Source of the DNA: Bacillota bacterium
Lineage (GTDB): Bacteria; Bacillota_A; Clostridia; Lutisporales; Lutisporaceae
Direction: 5' to 3'
NCBI GenBank assembly: GCA_022706865.1
Contig: JAKJBT010000040.1
Coordinates: forward strand, 1 to 15,164
Length of the DNA stretch: 15,164 bases
In this document: in pieces, positions 8,851 to 14,727 of the stretch
Position numbering within the stretch: the stretch's first letter is position 1
How the letters are laid out: every line of letters begins with the position of its first letter
The notes under the pieces: model-generated
The model's database searches: none
What the model saw: the letters and a program-made list of their open reading frames with translations, nothing else
What the model was told of the DNA's origin: nothing
Translations under genes and position numbers: made by a program

Positions 8851-8879
8851 TTGCATCAATGCTTGCCTTATGGTATACT
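8851..8879 (+). promoter_or_regulatory. Putative promoter of rplS (extended -10)
   Basis: TTGCAT (8851-8856) lies 17 bases upstream of TATACT (8874-8879), and the -10 is preceded by TGG, giving an extended -10. Predicted transcription starts near 8886, about 100 bases before the rplS start. This suggests rplS can be expressed independently of trmD. Confidence 0.7.
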
Positions 8880-8885
8880 TTTAAC

Positions 8886-8987
8886 GTTATTACGGGCGTT
8901 CCGCTGTAAAAGCACCGATGCAGTTAATATGAATTGCATGAATTATTATTGTACATGAACGTCTATGATGGAAGGAGGGACATTGTG
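8886..8987 (+). promoter_or_regulatory. rplS 5' leader, possible L19 autoregulatory leader
   Basis: About 100 nt separate the predicted transcription start from the rplS ATG. A visible hairpin pairs ATGCAGTT (8918-8925) with AATTGCAT (8932-8939) across a 6-nt loop. A known L19 leader class exists in Bacilli and other low-GC Gram-positives. I cannot confirm membership by eye, so this is a candidate based on position, length and structure. Confidence 0.4.
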
Positions 8988-9329
8988 ATGGATTTGATTA
9001 AAGTAATAGAAAGCGAACAGCTTAGAAATGATATACCTGATTTTAACGTAGGAGACACTGTAAAAGTGCACGTTAAGGTTAAAGAAGGAAACAGAGAAAG
9101 AATTCAGGTGTACGAAGGTATTGTTATGAAAAGACAGGGTGGTGGACTGTCAGAGACTTTTACCGTAAGAAGGATTTCTTATGGTGTGGGTGTGGAAAGA
9201 ACCTTCCCTTTACACTCACCGAAACTGGACAGGATTGAAGTCGTAAGAAAAGGTAAAGTAAGAAGAGCCAAAATCAACTACTTGAGAGGCAGAGTAGGCA
9301 AGCGTGCTAAGATTAAGGAAATAAGATAA
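8988..9329 (+). CDS. rplS: 50S ribosomal protein L19
   Basis: L19 lies near the 30S-50S interface. The 113-residue protein begins [19 protein letters not shown] and contains [20 protein letters not shown] and [20 protein letters not shown]. It ends with the basic [15 protein letters not shown] chose ATG 8988 with GAAGGAGGGA at 8971-8980; an in-frame upstream TTG (8934) would run through the leader hairpin and does not fit the family. A strong terminator follows, ending the ribosome-maturation cluster. Confidence 0.97.
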   Translation: MDLIKVIESEQLRNDIPDFNVGDTVKVHVKVKEGNRERIQVYEGIVMKRQGGGLSETFTVRRISYGVGVERTFPLHSPKLDRIEVVRKGKVRRAKINYLRGRVGKRAKIKEIR

Positions 9330-9358
9330 AAGGGGCTTAATAGCCCTTTTTGTTTTTT
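9328..9358 (+). terminator. Intrinsic terminator of rplS
   Basis: A 10-bp stem (9328-9337 with 9342-9351, GGGGCT/AGCCC core, one G-T wobble) with a TAAT loop merges into a T-rich tract up to 9358. It starts inside the rplS stop codon. rbgA begins only 15 bases later, so rbgA needs read-through or a promoter I did not identify. Confidence 0.85.
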
Positions 9359-9373
9359 ATTGGAGTGATACAT

Positions 9374-10231
9374 ATGAACATTCAATGGTATCCGGGGCAT
9401 ATGGCCAAAGCAAAGAGAAAAATAACAGAAGAGCTGAAGCTGGTTGATATCGTAATAGAGCTTCTGGATGCAAGAATTCCAATGAGCAGCAGGAACCCTG
9501 AAGTTGATGAGATTGTCGGGAATAAAAAACGGATAATTGTGCTGAATAAAAGCGATCTGGCTGATCCTTCAATTAATGCAAAGTGGTTGGAATATTTCAA
9601 CCAGGAAAACACTAGGGCGATATTGGTTAATTCTTTGAAAGGCAATGGACTCAAGAATGTACTGTCTGCATCTAAACAGCTTATGAAGGAAAAGCTTGAC
9701 AGGCTGAAGAGCAAGGGGCTGCTGGTAAAGACAACCAGGGCTCTTATAATCGGAATACCGAATGTCGGAAAGTCAACGTTCATTAACAGGATAGCAGGAA
9801 GAAGCGCGGCTCAGACCGGAGACAGGCCGGGGGTTACAAAATCAAAGCAATGGATAAAGGTTAGCAACGAACTTGAACTTCTGGACACACCGGGAATCCT
9901 GTGGCCCAAATTCGAAGATAAAAGGGCCGGAATGTATCTTGCCTTTACCGGAGCAATAAAGGATGAGATATTGGATGTCAATGAACTGGCTCAAAATCTG
10001 CTTCAGGTATTGGCAGAGAAGTTTCCGGAAAAGCTGAAGAGCAGATATAAGCTGGAGGATATACCGGAAGGTATTTCATCGGAAGAGCTTCTGGAACGTA
10101 TAGGCAGAAAAAGAGGCTGCATAATAGCAGGAGGAGAAGTTGACCTACTGAGAGCTTCCACAATGCTGCTGGATGAGTTCCGGGGAGGAAAGATAGGAGC
10201 TATATCTCTTGAGACACCTGAAGACTACTAA
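9374..10231 (+). CDS. rbgA: Ribosome biogenesis GTPase RbgA (YlqF)
   Basis: RbgA is a circularly permuted GTPase needed for late 50S assembly. In the 285-residue protein the G motifs appear in permuted order: G4 NKSD at 58-61, then the P-loop GIPNVGKS at 127-134, then G3 DTPG at 171-174. The N-terminus NIQWYPGHMAKAKRKI is the family signature, and a helical C-terminal RNA-binding domain follows. Length is close to the usual 280-290. The start is ATG 9374 with GGAGTGAT at 9362-9369; an upstream frame from 9350 lies in the rplS terminator. This is the last core gene of the window. Confidence 0.96.
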   Translation: MNIQWYPGHMAKAKRKITEELKLVDIVIELLDARIPMSSRNPEVDEIVGNKKRIIVLNKSDLADPSINAKWLEYFNQENTRAILVNSLKGNGLKNVLSASKQLMKEKLDRLKSKGLLVKTTRALIIGIPNVGKSTFINRIAGRSAAQTGDRPGVTKSKQWIKVSNELELLDTPGILWPKFEDKRAGMYLAFTGAIKDEILDVNELAQNLLQVLAEKFPEKLKSRYKLEDIPEGISSEELLERIGRKRGCIIAGGEVDLLRASTMLLDEFRGGKIGAISLETPEDY

Positions 10232-10278
10232 GGATATTCTGATAACATGTTTTCAACTTGCTGAAGGGGGGAAAATGC

Positions 10279-11133
10279 ATGCATAATATAAAGCTGAATG
10301 ATATTTTAGGGCTGAGTAACGATGAAATTTTAAATAGTAAGATCGAACTTAATATGCAGGCAGGTAATGGAGGAGAAGCTTATATTAATCTTTGGCTTTA
10401 TTGCAGCGACATGGATAAGATAAATGGAACTTGTCCTGAGTGTGGATACTGGGGTTGGTACGGTAAGAACAGGAACTTTAGTCCAGGACAATGGGTTTTT
10501 AGCTTCGTAAGAATAAGGGAAAATGAGTGGCTTTTTACTTCAGCAGCTGAAGTTATTGAAGTGCCGGAAAACACATGGGCAAAAGTAAAAATATTTGATA
10601 AATATAAGCCTTATTTTGGCAGACTAGTTATTAAACTGGTCAAAGGGAATACCTTTGCACGATATACCTTTAATCTCTCAAAATATATTGATAACAGTAA
10701 TGTTAAGGAAATTCTGCCTTCATTATATGGTGGCGAGAATTTTCCCGGATATGATAAGGTCAGGGTATCCTTTAAGCAATTGGAATCAATTATAAAGAGT
10801 GGCAAGTCTGACTGGATTGCGGCACTTGAAAATCAAAAAGCAGTATATTTACTGACAGATAAAAGCAATGGAAAAATGTATGTAGGATCTGCTACAAGTG
10901 ATTATGGAATGCTGTTACAACGATGGAGAAGTTATGTAACTAATGGTCATGGTGGGAATGTTGAATTACAAGAATTGGTGAAAAATAAAGGTTTTGATTA
11001 CATAAAAGCTAACTTTCACTTTTCTATTCTTGAAAATTACAATGCAAAAGTAGATGACCAAGTCGTATTAGAAAGAGAATCATGGTGGAAAGAAACTTTG
11101 CAAACAAGAATCTTTGGTTATAACAATAACTAA
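10279..11133 (+). CDS. GIY-YIG nuclease-domain protein
   Basis: A 284-residue protein with a C-terminal GIY-YIG endonuclease-like domain (about 185-284). AVYLLTD (188-194) and KMYVGSA (199-205) supply the paired motifs. R215/R217, E265 or E267 in LERESWWKETL and a terminal Asn (N282, in FGYNNN) fit the expected Arg, Glu and Asn positions. The N-terminal about 175 residues form a separate conserved-looking domain with CPECGYWGWYG at 52-62 and GQWVFSFVR. This arrangement resembles unassigned GIY-YIG family proteins scattered in Firmicutes, and the substrate is unknown. ATG 10279 has AAGGGGGG at 10264-10271. It starts the accessory segment 47 bases after rbgA, with no terminator seen between them. 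Confidence 0.8.
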   Translation: MHNIKLNDILGLSNDEILNSKIELNMQAGNGGEAYINLWLYCSDMDKINGTCPECGYWGWYGKNRNFSPGQWVFSFVRIRENEWLFTSAAEVIEVPENTWAKVKIFDKYKPYFGRLVIKLVKGNTFARYTFNLSKYIDNSNVKEILPSLYGGENFPGYDKVRVSFKQLESIIKSGKSDWIAALENQKAVYLLTDKSNGKMYVGSATSDYGMLLQRWRSYVTNGHGGNVELQELVKNKGFDYIKANFHFSILENYNAKVDDQVVLERESWWKETLQTRIFGYNNN

Positions 11134-11228
11134 ACTAAAGATAAATACAATCTATTCTACTCCGCGCTCCGAGTTTTTAGCCTTGCACACCTTGTCTTGC
11201 TTGCTAACAGCCATCTTTAGGGGTTATT

Positions 11229-11279
11229 TTAGAAAAAGTCGTCAAGCCAATGGGGTAATGTCACATTATTTCTCACATA
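11229..11279 (-). pseudogene. HicB antitoxin fragment (start of the DNA-binding region)
   Basis: Read on the minus strand this encodes YVRNNVTLPHWLDDF and then stops. It matches YVRKNVTLPYWLEKL in the intact HicB protein at the right end of the window at 10 of 15 residues. That segment is the beginning of HicB's C-terminal ribbon-helix-helix. No ribosome binding site or N-terminal domain accompanies it, so it is a decayed relic. Confidence 0.75.
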
Positions 11280-11322
11280 GCAGAAAAGGATAAGTTCCAG
11301 GCACTGAACTTTAGAACATAAA

Positions 11323-11364
11323 AAATAGCCGTCATTCTTAATTGGAAAAGAATGACGGCTATTT
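11323..11364 (-). terminator. Strong hairpin, terminator for the minus strand
   Basis: A perfect 17-bp stem (11323-11339 with 11348-11364) with an 8-nt loop. On the minus strand it is followed by six T residues (A 11320-11325 on +), giving a canonical terminator right at the stop codon of the hicB fragment read leftward. On the + strand it has only TTT and would be weaker for the GIY-YIG gene. Confidence 0.75.
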
Positions 11365-11421
11365 GTATTCCCCAATGCCCAGTTTATCCTTTAAGGCATT
11401 CAGAAGCACCTGATAAAGGTT
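11359..11421 (-). pseudogene. HicB antitoxin C-terminal fragment
   Basis: The minus strand encodes NLYQVLLNALKDKLGIGEYK then TAG. It aligns with NFSQLLQKSLKDVLGIEEYK of the intact HicB at 12 of 20 residues. Open codons extend somewhat upstream (to about 11440) without clear homology and then meet a stop. The order relative to the other fragment (this C-terminal piece lies upstream of it on the minus strand) means two decayed copies or a rearranged one. Confidence 0.7.
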
Positions 11422-11749
11422 TATGCTTGCAGATATATTGATTATAATTTTGTCAGATATTATTTTAACATTTATGGAGGATTATGGAAATAAAAAGCGA
11501 ATAATATAAATTACCTTGAGGTAATTGATGTTATTGTTCGGGAGGCAAACGGATAGAGCAGGAGTCAATAACAACATTTGGGGGGGTGGTATACATATTG
11601 ATTGCATAGTTAACTGTAATAACTTCATATGTTGAAAGATAGATGTAATCTTGGAAATAATGGACAGATTCAATTATGATGTACTAATATATTAAATCAA
11701 ATAGTATAATATTGGAAAATACCTAAATAATAGAAGGGGGTTTGTGGAG
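11422..11749. other. Gene-free stretch upstream of the TIR gene
   Basis: No credible coding sequence. It contains an 18-bp palindrome at 11509-11526 (AATTACCT, TG, AGGTAATT), an inverted repeat GTTATTG/CAATAAC (11530-11536, 11566-11572), a run of seven G at 11580-11586, and the possible TIR promoter near 11661-11690. A TATAAT at 11705-11710 lacks a matching -35. The sequence looks like eroded non-coding or regulatory DNA. Confidence 0.5.
11661..11690 (+). promoter_or_regulatory. Possible promoter of the TIR gene
   Basis: TGGACA (11661-11666) and TAATAT (11685-11690) are spaced by 18 bases, about 60 bases before the TIR start. Both hexamers are one or two bases from consensus in an AT-rich region, so this is only moderately supported. 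Confidence 0.35.
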
Positions 11750-12736
11750 ATGAGATTGTTTTTCGGGTGTTCGAAGGAAGACAGAGAACTTGTGGACAGC
11801 TTAATGGCTTTTCTAAATAAAATGTATGAAATTGATTTGGAGCAAATGTATAACTGCTATGTAGGCAGAAATATAATTCCGACAGGAGTTAACTTCAATG
11901 ATTATATAAGGAAAATAATAACGGAATGTGATAGAGCAATTATTATGATTACACCAGGATCATTAAAAAGAAGATATTGTTTATGCGAATTGGGTGCAGC
12001 TTGGGGGTTAGATAAGAATATAACGCTGATATTAGTTGCTCCATGCAAGTTTGAAGATTTATTAGAGTCTCCGCTTATGGGAATACAAGCATGGTTTGTT
12101 GACCTAAGAGATAAGGAAAGTATATCTGAATTTGTGGAGAATATAAAAAGAGATACGGATTTATCAAAAATAAGCCGTAAAATAAACTTGACTCAAAAAA
12201 TAGATGCTGAGACTGAGTTTAAAGAAACATTATTCAATATTGGTCAAATACATGCTGAGCTTCCCCCATTACCTGATTACACGAGATGCTATGCTTTTCA
12301 TGCGGATGGCAATTCAAATACACTGCGCATCCTGCAAAGTGACAATGAAAGGATTAGAATAAAAATAGATTTCAGTACATCAAACCCAAATTATGTAGGT
12401 TTTTATTTCGATTTGAGAGATACTGACTGGACAGGATTAATTGCCAATAATAGCTCTCTTTCATTTAGAGTAGACGCACTCAGAACTATTAAAGCCATGA
12501 AGGTAGAATTCAAAAATAGATTTCCGGATAAAGAACTGACTAAAATAGGCGAATATATAGTTGATCTCACTAAAAATTCTCGGGAGGTAAATATTTGTCT
12601 TAGGGATGTTAATGATATAATCGGCAACTGGAGGCATATGAGAGAGCTTACATTTGTTTTTGAGAATAGTGATATTGAAGAAATGGGTACATTTACGGTT
12701 TCTAATATGAGTTTTGTACATACACCCCGACCCTAA
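11750..12736 (+). CDS. TIR-domain protein with C-terminal beta-sandwich domain
   Basis: The 328-residue protein begins with a TIR fold (about 1-135): MRLFFGCSKEDRELV, then GRNIIPTGVNFNDYI, AIIMITPGSLK and CLCELGAAWGL, with E80 in the position of the catalytic glutamate of NAD-cleaving TIR domains. A linker (about 135-190) leads to a C-terminal region (about 190-328) rich in alternating beta strands. NYVGFYFDLRDTDW, SLSFRVDAL, NWRHMRELTFVFE and GTFTVSNMSF in that region suggest a galactose-binding-like jelly roll related to carbohydrate-binding modules. No signal peptide or membrane helix is seen, so it should be cytoplasmic. ATG 11750 is 9 bases after AAGGGGG; GTG 11744 would add MEM's first two residues but leaves too short a spacer. 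An immune NADase role is inference; a sugar- or nucleotide-sensing C-terminus is speculative. Confidence 0.8.
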   Translation: MRLFFGCSKEDRELVDSLMAFLNKMYEIDLEQMYNCYVGRNIIPTGVNFNDYIRKIITECDRAIIMITPGSLKRRYCLCELGAAWGLDKNITLILVAPCKFEDLLESPLMGIQAWFVDLRDKESISEFVENIKRDTDLSKISRKINLTQKIDAETEFKETLFNIGQIHAELPPLPDYTRCYAFHADGNSNTLRILQSDNERIRIKIDFSTSNPNYVGFYFDLRDTDWTGLIANNSSLSFRVDALRTIKAMKVEFKNRFPDKELTKIGEYIVDLTKNSREVNICLRDVNDIIGNWRHMRELTFVFENSDIEEMGTFTVSNMSFVHTPRP

Positions 12737-12796
12737 TAAAGTGAGTATCTAAATTGTTATCAATACATGCCAGCCATTTTTCCAGATAAAATAACC

Positions 12797-12832
12797 GCCG
12801 CTCTTGATTGAAAAGAGCGGCAGATTCTTTTC
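12797..12832 (+). terminator. Hairpin terminator after the TIR gene
   Basis: A perfect 9-bp GC-rich stem (GCCGCTCTT 12797-12805 with AAGAGCGGC 12813-12821) and 7-nt loop is followed by a T-rich stretch (ATTCTTTTCT). On the minus strand it is also followed by a T-rich stretch, so it may work both ways. It resembles the hairpin at 11323-11364 in loop sequence and in the adjoining TATTnCCCAATG. Confidence 0.65.
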
Positions 12833-12871
12833 TATTACCCAATGAAATCAGAGTAAAATATTTTAAAAAGG

Positions 12872-12894
12872 ATAGTATACATAGTGTACACTAT
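12872..12894. promoter_or_regulatory. Putative operator of the toxin-antitoxin pair
   Basis: A perfect 14-bp palindrome ATAGTGTACACTAT (12881-12894) is preceded by a near copy of its left half, ATAGTATAC (12872-12880). It abuts the -35 of the antitoxin promoter. Such palindromes upstream of antitoxin genes typically bind the antitoxin for autoregulation, and that role is inferred here. Confidence 0.55.
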
Positions 12895-12922
12895 AGACAC
12901 GACGTAAACATAAAATTATAAT
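12894..12922 (+). promoter_or_regulatory. Promoter of the toxin-antitoxin operon
   Basis: TAGACA (12894-12899), a 17-base spacer and a perfect TATAAT (12917-12922) form a strong housekeeping-type promoter. The start would be near 12929, giving a leader of about 145 nt before the antitoxin ATG at 13075. The -35 overlaps the last base of the adjacent palindrome. Confidence 0.7.
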
Positions 12923-13074
12923 AAAGGCAGGGTAATACTAATATGGAAAAAAATAATGGCAAACGGAATAGAGAAATAAACAATTGTAAAAATTGCAGGG
13001 AAACCAGATTTAAAAAGGACGATAGTCAGGAAGGCAACAAAGGCGAGGCGAGGCCTTTATTAAAAGGAGGATTT

Positions 13075-13527
13075 ATGAACGTGGAAAATATCGGGGGTAT
13101 GAAAATAATAGGTCTTAAAGACTTTAGAAATAATGTATCTGACATAATCTTCAAGGTTATAAACAACTTTCAGGTTGTTTTAACCGGTAATGTGAAAAAG
13201 GGAGGCCCGACAGTATCAATTATTTCAACAGACCTGTTAAAAGATATATTAGAAAAATACGAGTTTAATCCTGAAATAACATACGATGGAGAAACGAAGC
13301 AGCACGAAATCTGTTTAAAAGAAATAAATGCATTCGGAAGTGGGGATACAAAGGAAGAAGCTATAAGAATTGTATTGGATAACGTTATGGCATTAACGGA
13401 AGACTTTTTTGAAGATATAGAGCTATACATGAGAATGGATCCCCAAAAAAAGCAATATCCTTACTTTATGAGAATTAGCTACTGTAAAACTGAATCAGAG
13501 TTATTAAGGGTGTTGAACCTAGTATAG
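13075..13527 (+). CDS. Phd-like antitoxin of a type II toxin-antitoxin system
   Basis: The 150-residue protein has two parts. Residues about 9-62 (MKIIGLKDFRNNVSDIIFKV, VVLTGNVKKGGPTVSIIS) resemble the Phd/YefM antitoxin N-terminus that binds operator DNA. Residues about 75-145 (HEICLKEINAFGSGDTKEEA, ALTEDFFEDIELYMRM, PYFMRIS) resemble the C-terminal part of PHD_like antitoxins and also recall the small HicB fold. I chose ATG 13075 because AAGGAGG at 13064-13070 precedes it. The frame stays open back to ATG 12943, but those 44 residues are low-complexity Lys/Asn/Glu and probably leader. It is followed 8 bases later by the HicA-like gene, as expected for an antitoxin-toxin pair. Confidence 0.7.
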   Translation: MNVENIGGMKIIGLKDFRNNVSDIIFKVINNFQVVLTGNVKKGGPTVSIISTDLLKDILEKYEFNPEITYDGETKQHEICLKEINAFGSGDTKEEAIRIVLDNVMALTEDFFEDIELYMRMDPQKKQYPYFMRISYCKTESELLRVLNLV

Positions 13528-13535
13528 TAAACGAA

Positions 13536-13778
13536 GTGGCAATATTAACAACGAGTTTTCGCGACCTGGAAAGGGTGTGTAAAGCCTTGGGCTTAAAGGG
13601 TGTCCCGAAAACAAATGGTATACTATGGAAAGGTTTTGTAAAAGGCAAGTTTGCTAGAATAATGATAAACAAGAATAGCGGTGGTAAAGATGTACCAACA
13701 GGAACTTTCAACTGCTATTTAAAAGAATTAGGTTTTAGTACCGCGCAAGAATACAATAATTACTTAAACAGTATATAG
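13536..13778 (+). CDS. HicA-like toxin candidate
   Basis: An 80-residue protein. Its C-terminal half, GGKDVPTGTFNCYLKELG (about 50-67), resembles the HicA motif in which a basic strand precedes D(I/V)P.GT and a helix LK..G. HicA proteins are double-stranded-RNA-binding-fold mRNA interferases. The sequence contains no histidine, so the GSHH catalytic signature of HicA is absent. It is therefore a divergent relative, an inactive one or a different small nuclease-fold partner. It starts at GTG 13536, 8 bases after the antitoxin stop, without a strong ribosome binding site, which suggests translational coupling. A hairpin follows. Confidence 0.55.
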   Translation: MAILTTSFRDLERVCKALGLKGVPKTNGILWKGFVKGKFARIMINKNSGGKDVPTGTFNCYLKELGFSTAQEYNNYLNSI

Positions 13779-13788
13779 ATTATGCGTA

Positions 13789-13809
13789 GGGGCGTCTTTT
13801 AGACACCCC
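13789..13809 (+). terminator. GC-rich hairpin after the HicA-like gene
   Basis: GGGGCGTC (13789-13796) pairs with GACACCCC (13802-13809) around a TTTTA loop, with one C-A mismatch. No T tract follows, so it may be an inefficient terminator or an mRNA 3' stabiliser before the next gene. Confidence 0.4.
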
Positions 13810-13836
13810 AATAATTATATAATAGGCGGTGATTAT

Positions 13837-14727
13837 ATGTTAGAAGTCGTATTCAGTGATAGCGCAAAAGGTGCAATGAAAGTGGCAAAAAACTACAACA
13901 AACAAAATATGCTTAATGGTGCTGTCGGATATATAGGTAAGAAGCCATCAGAAGAGGAATCGGAAAAACAGTTTGAAGGCAAAGCCCTTGGAGGAAATTT
14001 CAAAGATGTAGTCTGCATTGGATTTAACCTGGATATAGGTGATATTGCCGGCGGAATTGATAGTGAAGCTCGTAAAAATGTATTTAAAAAAGTGTTTGGG
14101 TCAGTAACCTTTGAGGACAACGAAATAGAACGATATTTCAACTCTCAGCGTGAAGATTTTGAAAAACTGCTTATCAACGCAAAAAGCGGAGAACCTATAC
14201 GAGTTTGGAAAAGTAATACACCATATTCGGCTTGTGCTTTTGCTTTTCTTTGTGACGCTTTGCGAAACATTGAATGCAAAATCAATACTATTTCACTGCC
14301 TGAGTATTGGAAAATCTCTGATAACACGATACAATCCTACGCTGATTGGACAGAGATTTTACCTGGTCATTTTCATAGATTCTTGACTTTGGAACGTGAG
14401 ATATCTAATAATGAAAAACGCATGCAAAGCAGTCTTTGGAATGATCTAAGAGCTGAAAATGCGCCATTGCGGGCACTAGTCAATGGTAAGCTGATTTCTG
14501 TTCCCGAAGATTTTTATGACCATATCATTATTAAAAACATACCCGACCAGGAATTTGTTATGGCTAAACTTATTGGGACTATTTTGGGGAAATATCCCTT
14601 AGGAGTTGGAGATGGATGGTATGCCTTACGTATTAAAAAGATGATAGCTGATGGCGAATTAGAAATTGTTGCAGATAAAGATGCATCTCACCCATATGGA
14701 AAAATTCTAAGGAAAGTAAAGCTTTAA
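13837..14727 (+). CDS. DUF1835/DUF3658 domain-containing protein
   Basis: A 296-residue protein of the family with an N-terminal DUF1835 (MLEVVFSDSAKGAMKVAKN, CIGFNLDIGDIAGG, PIRVWKSNTPYSACAFAFLC, about 1-145). The C-terminal DUF3658 is about 185-296 (SSLWNDLRAENAPLRALVNG, VPEDFYDHIIIK, KLIGTILGKY, LRIKKMIADGELE). The family is common in Firmicutes and its function is not established; the Phe/Trp-rich N-terminus has no obvious catalytic motif. ATG 13837 has AGGCGGTG at 13824-13831. Its TAA overlaps the stop of the convergent hicB gene by 3 bases, leaving no room for a terminator between them. No signal peptide or membrane segment is seen. Confidence 0.75.
   Translation: MLEVVFSDSAKGAMKVAKNYNKQNMLNGAVGYIGKKPSEEESEKQFEGKALGGNFKDVVCIGFNLDIGDIAGGIDSEARKNVFKKVFGSVTFEDNEIERYFNSQREDFEKLLINAKSGEPIRVWKSNTPYSACAFAFLCDALRNIECKINTISLPEYWKISDNTIQSYADWTEILPGHFHRFLTLEREISNNEKRMQSSLWNDLRAENAPLRALVNGKLISVPEDFYDHIIIKNIPDQEFVMAKLIGTILGKYPLGVGDGWYALRIKKMIADGELEIVADKDASHPYGKILRKVKL

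Noticed and set aside
11152..11214. Minus-strand 20-residue peptide frame starting MAVSKQDK
   Set aside because: No Shine-Dalgarno upstream, very short, and no context suggesting expression.
11482..11673. 63-codon minus-strand frame in the gap before the TIR gene
   Set aside because: No ribosome binding site and no recognisable motif; it crosses a palindrome and a G run and looks like chance.
12943..13074. N-terminal extension of the antitoxin from ATG 12943
   Set aside because: The 44 added residues are low complexity and only a weak GGCAGGG precedes them, whereas ATG 13075 has a strong AAGGAGG. Kept as a possible leader or isoform in the findings.
14150..14386. 78-codon plus-strand frame inside the DUF1835/DUF3658 gene
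   Set aside because: Overlaps a gene with a recognisable domain architecture in another frame and lacks a ribosome binding site.
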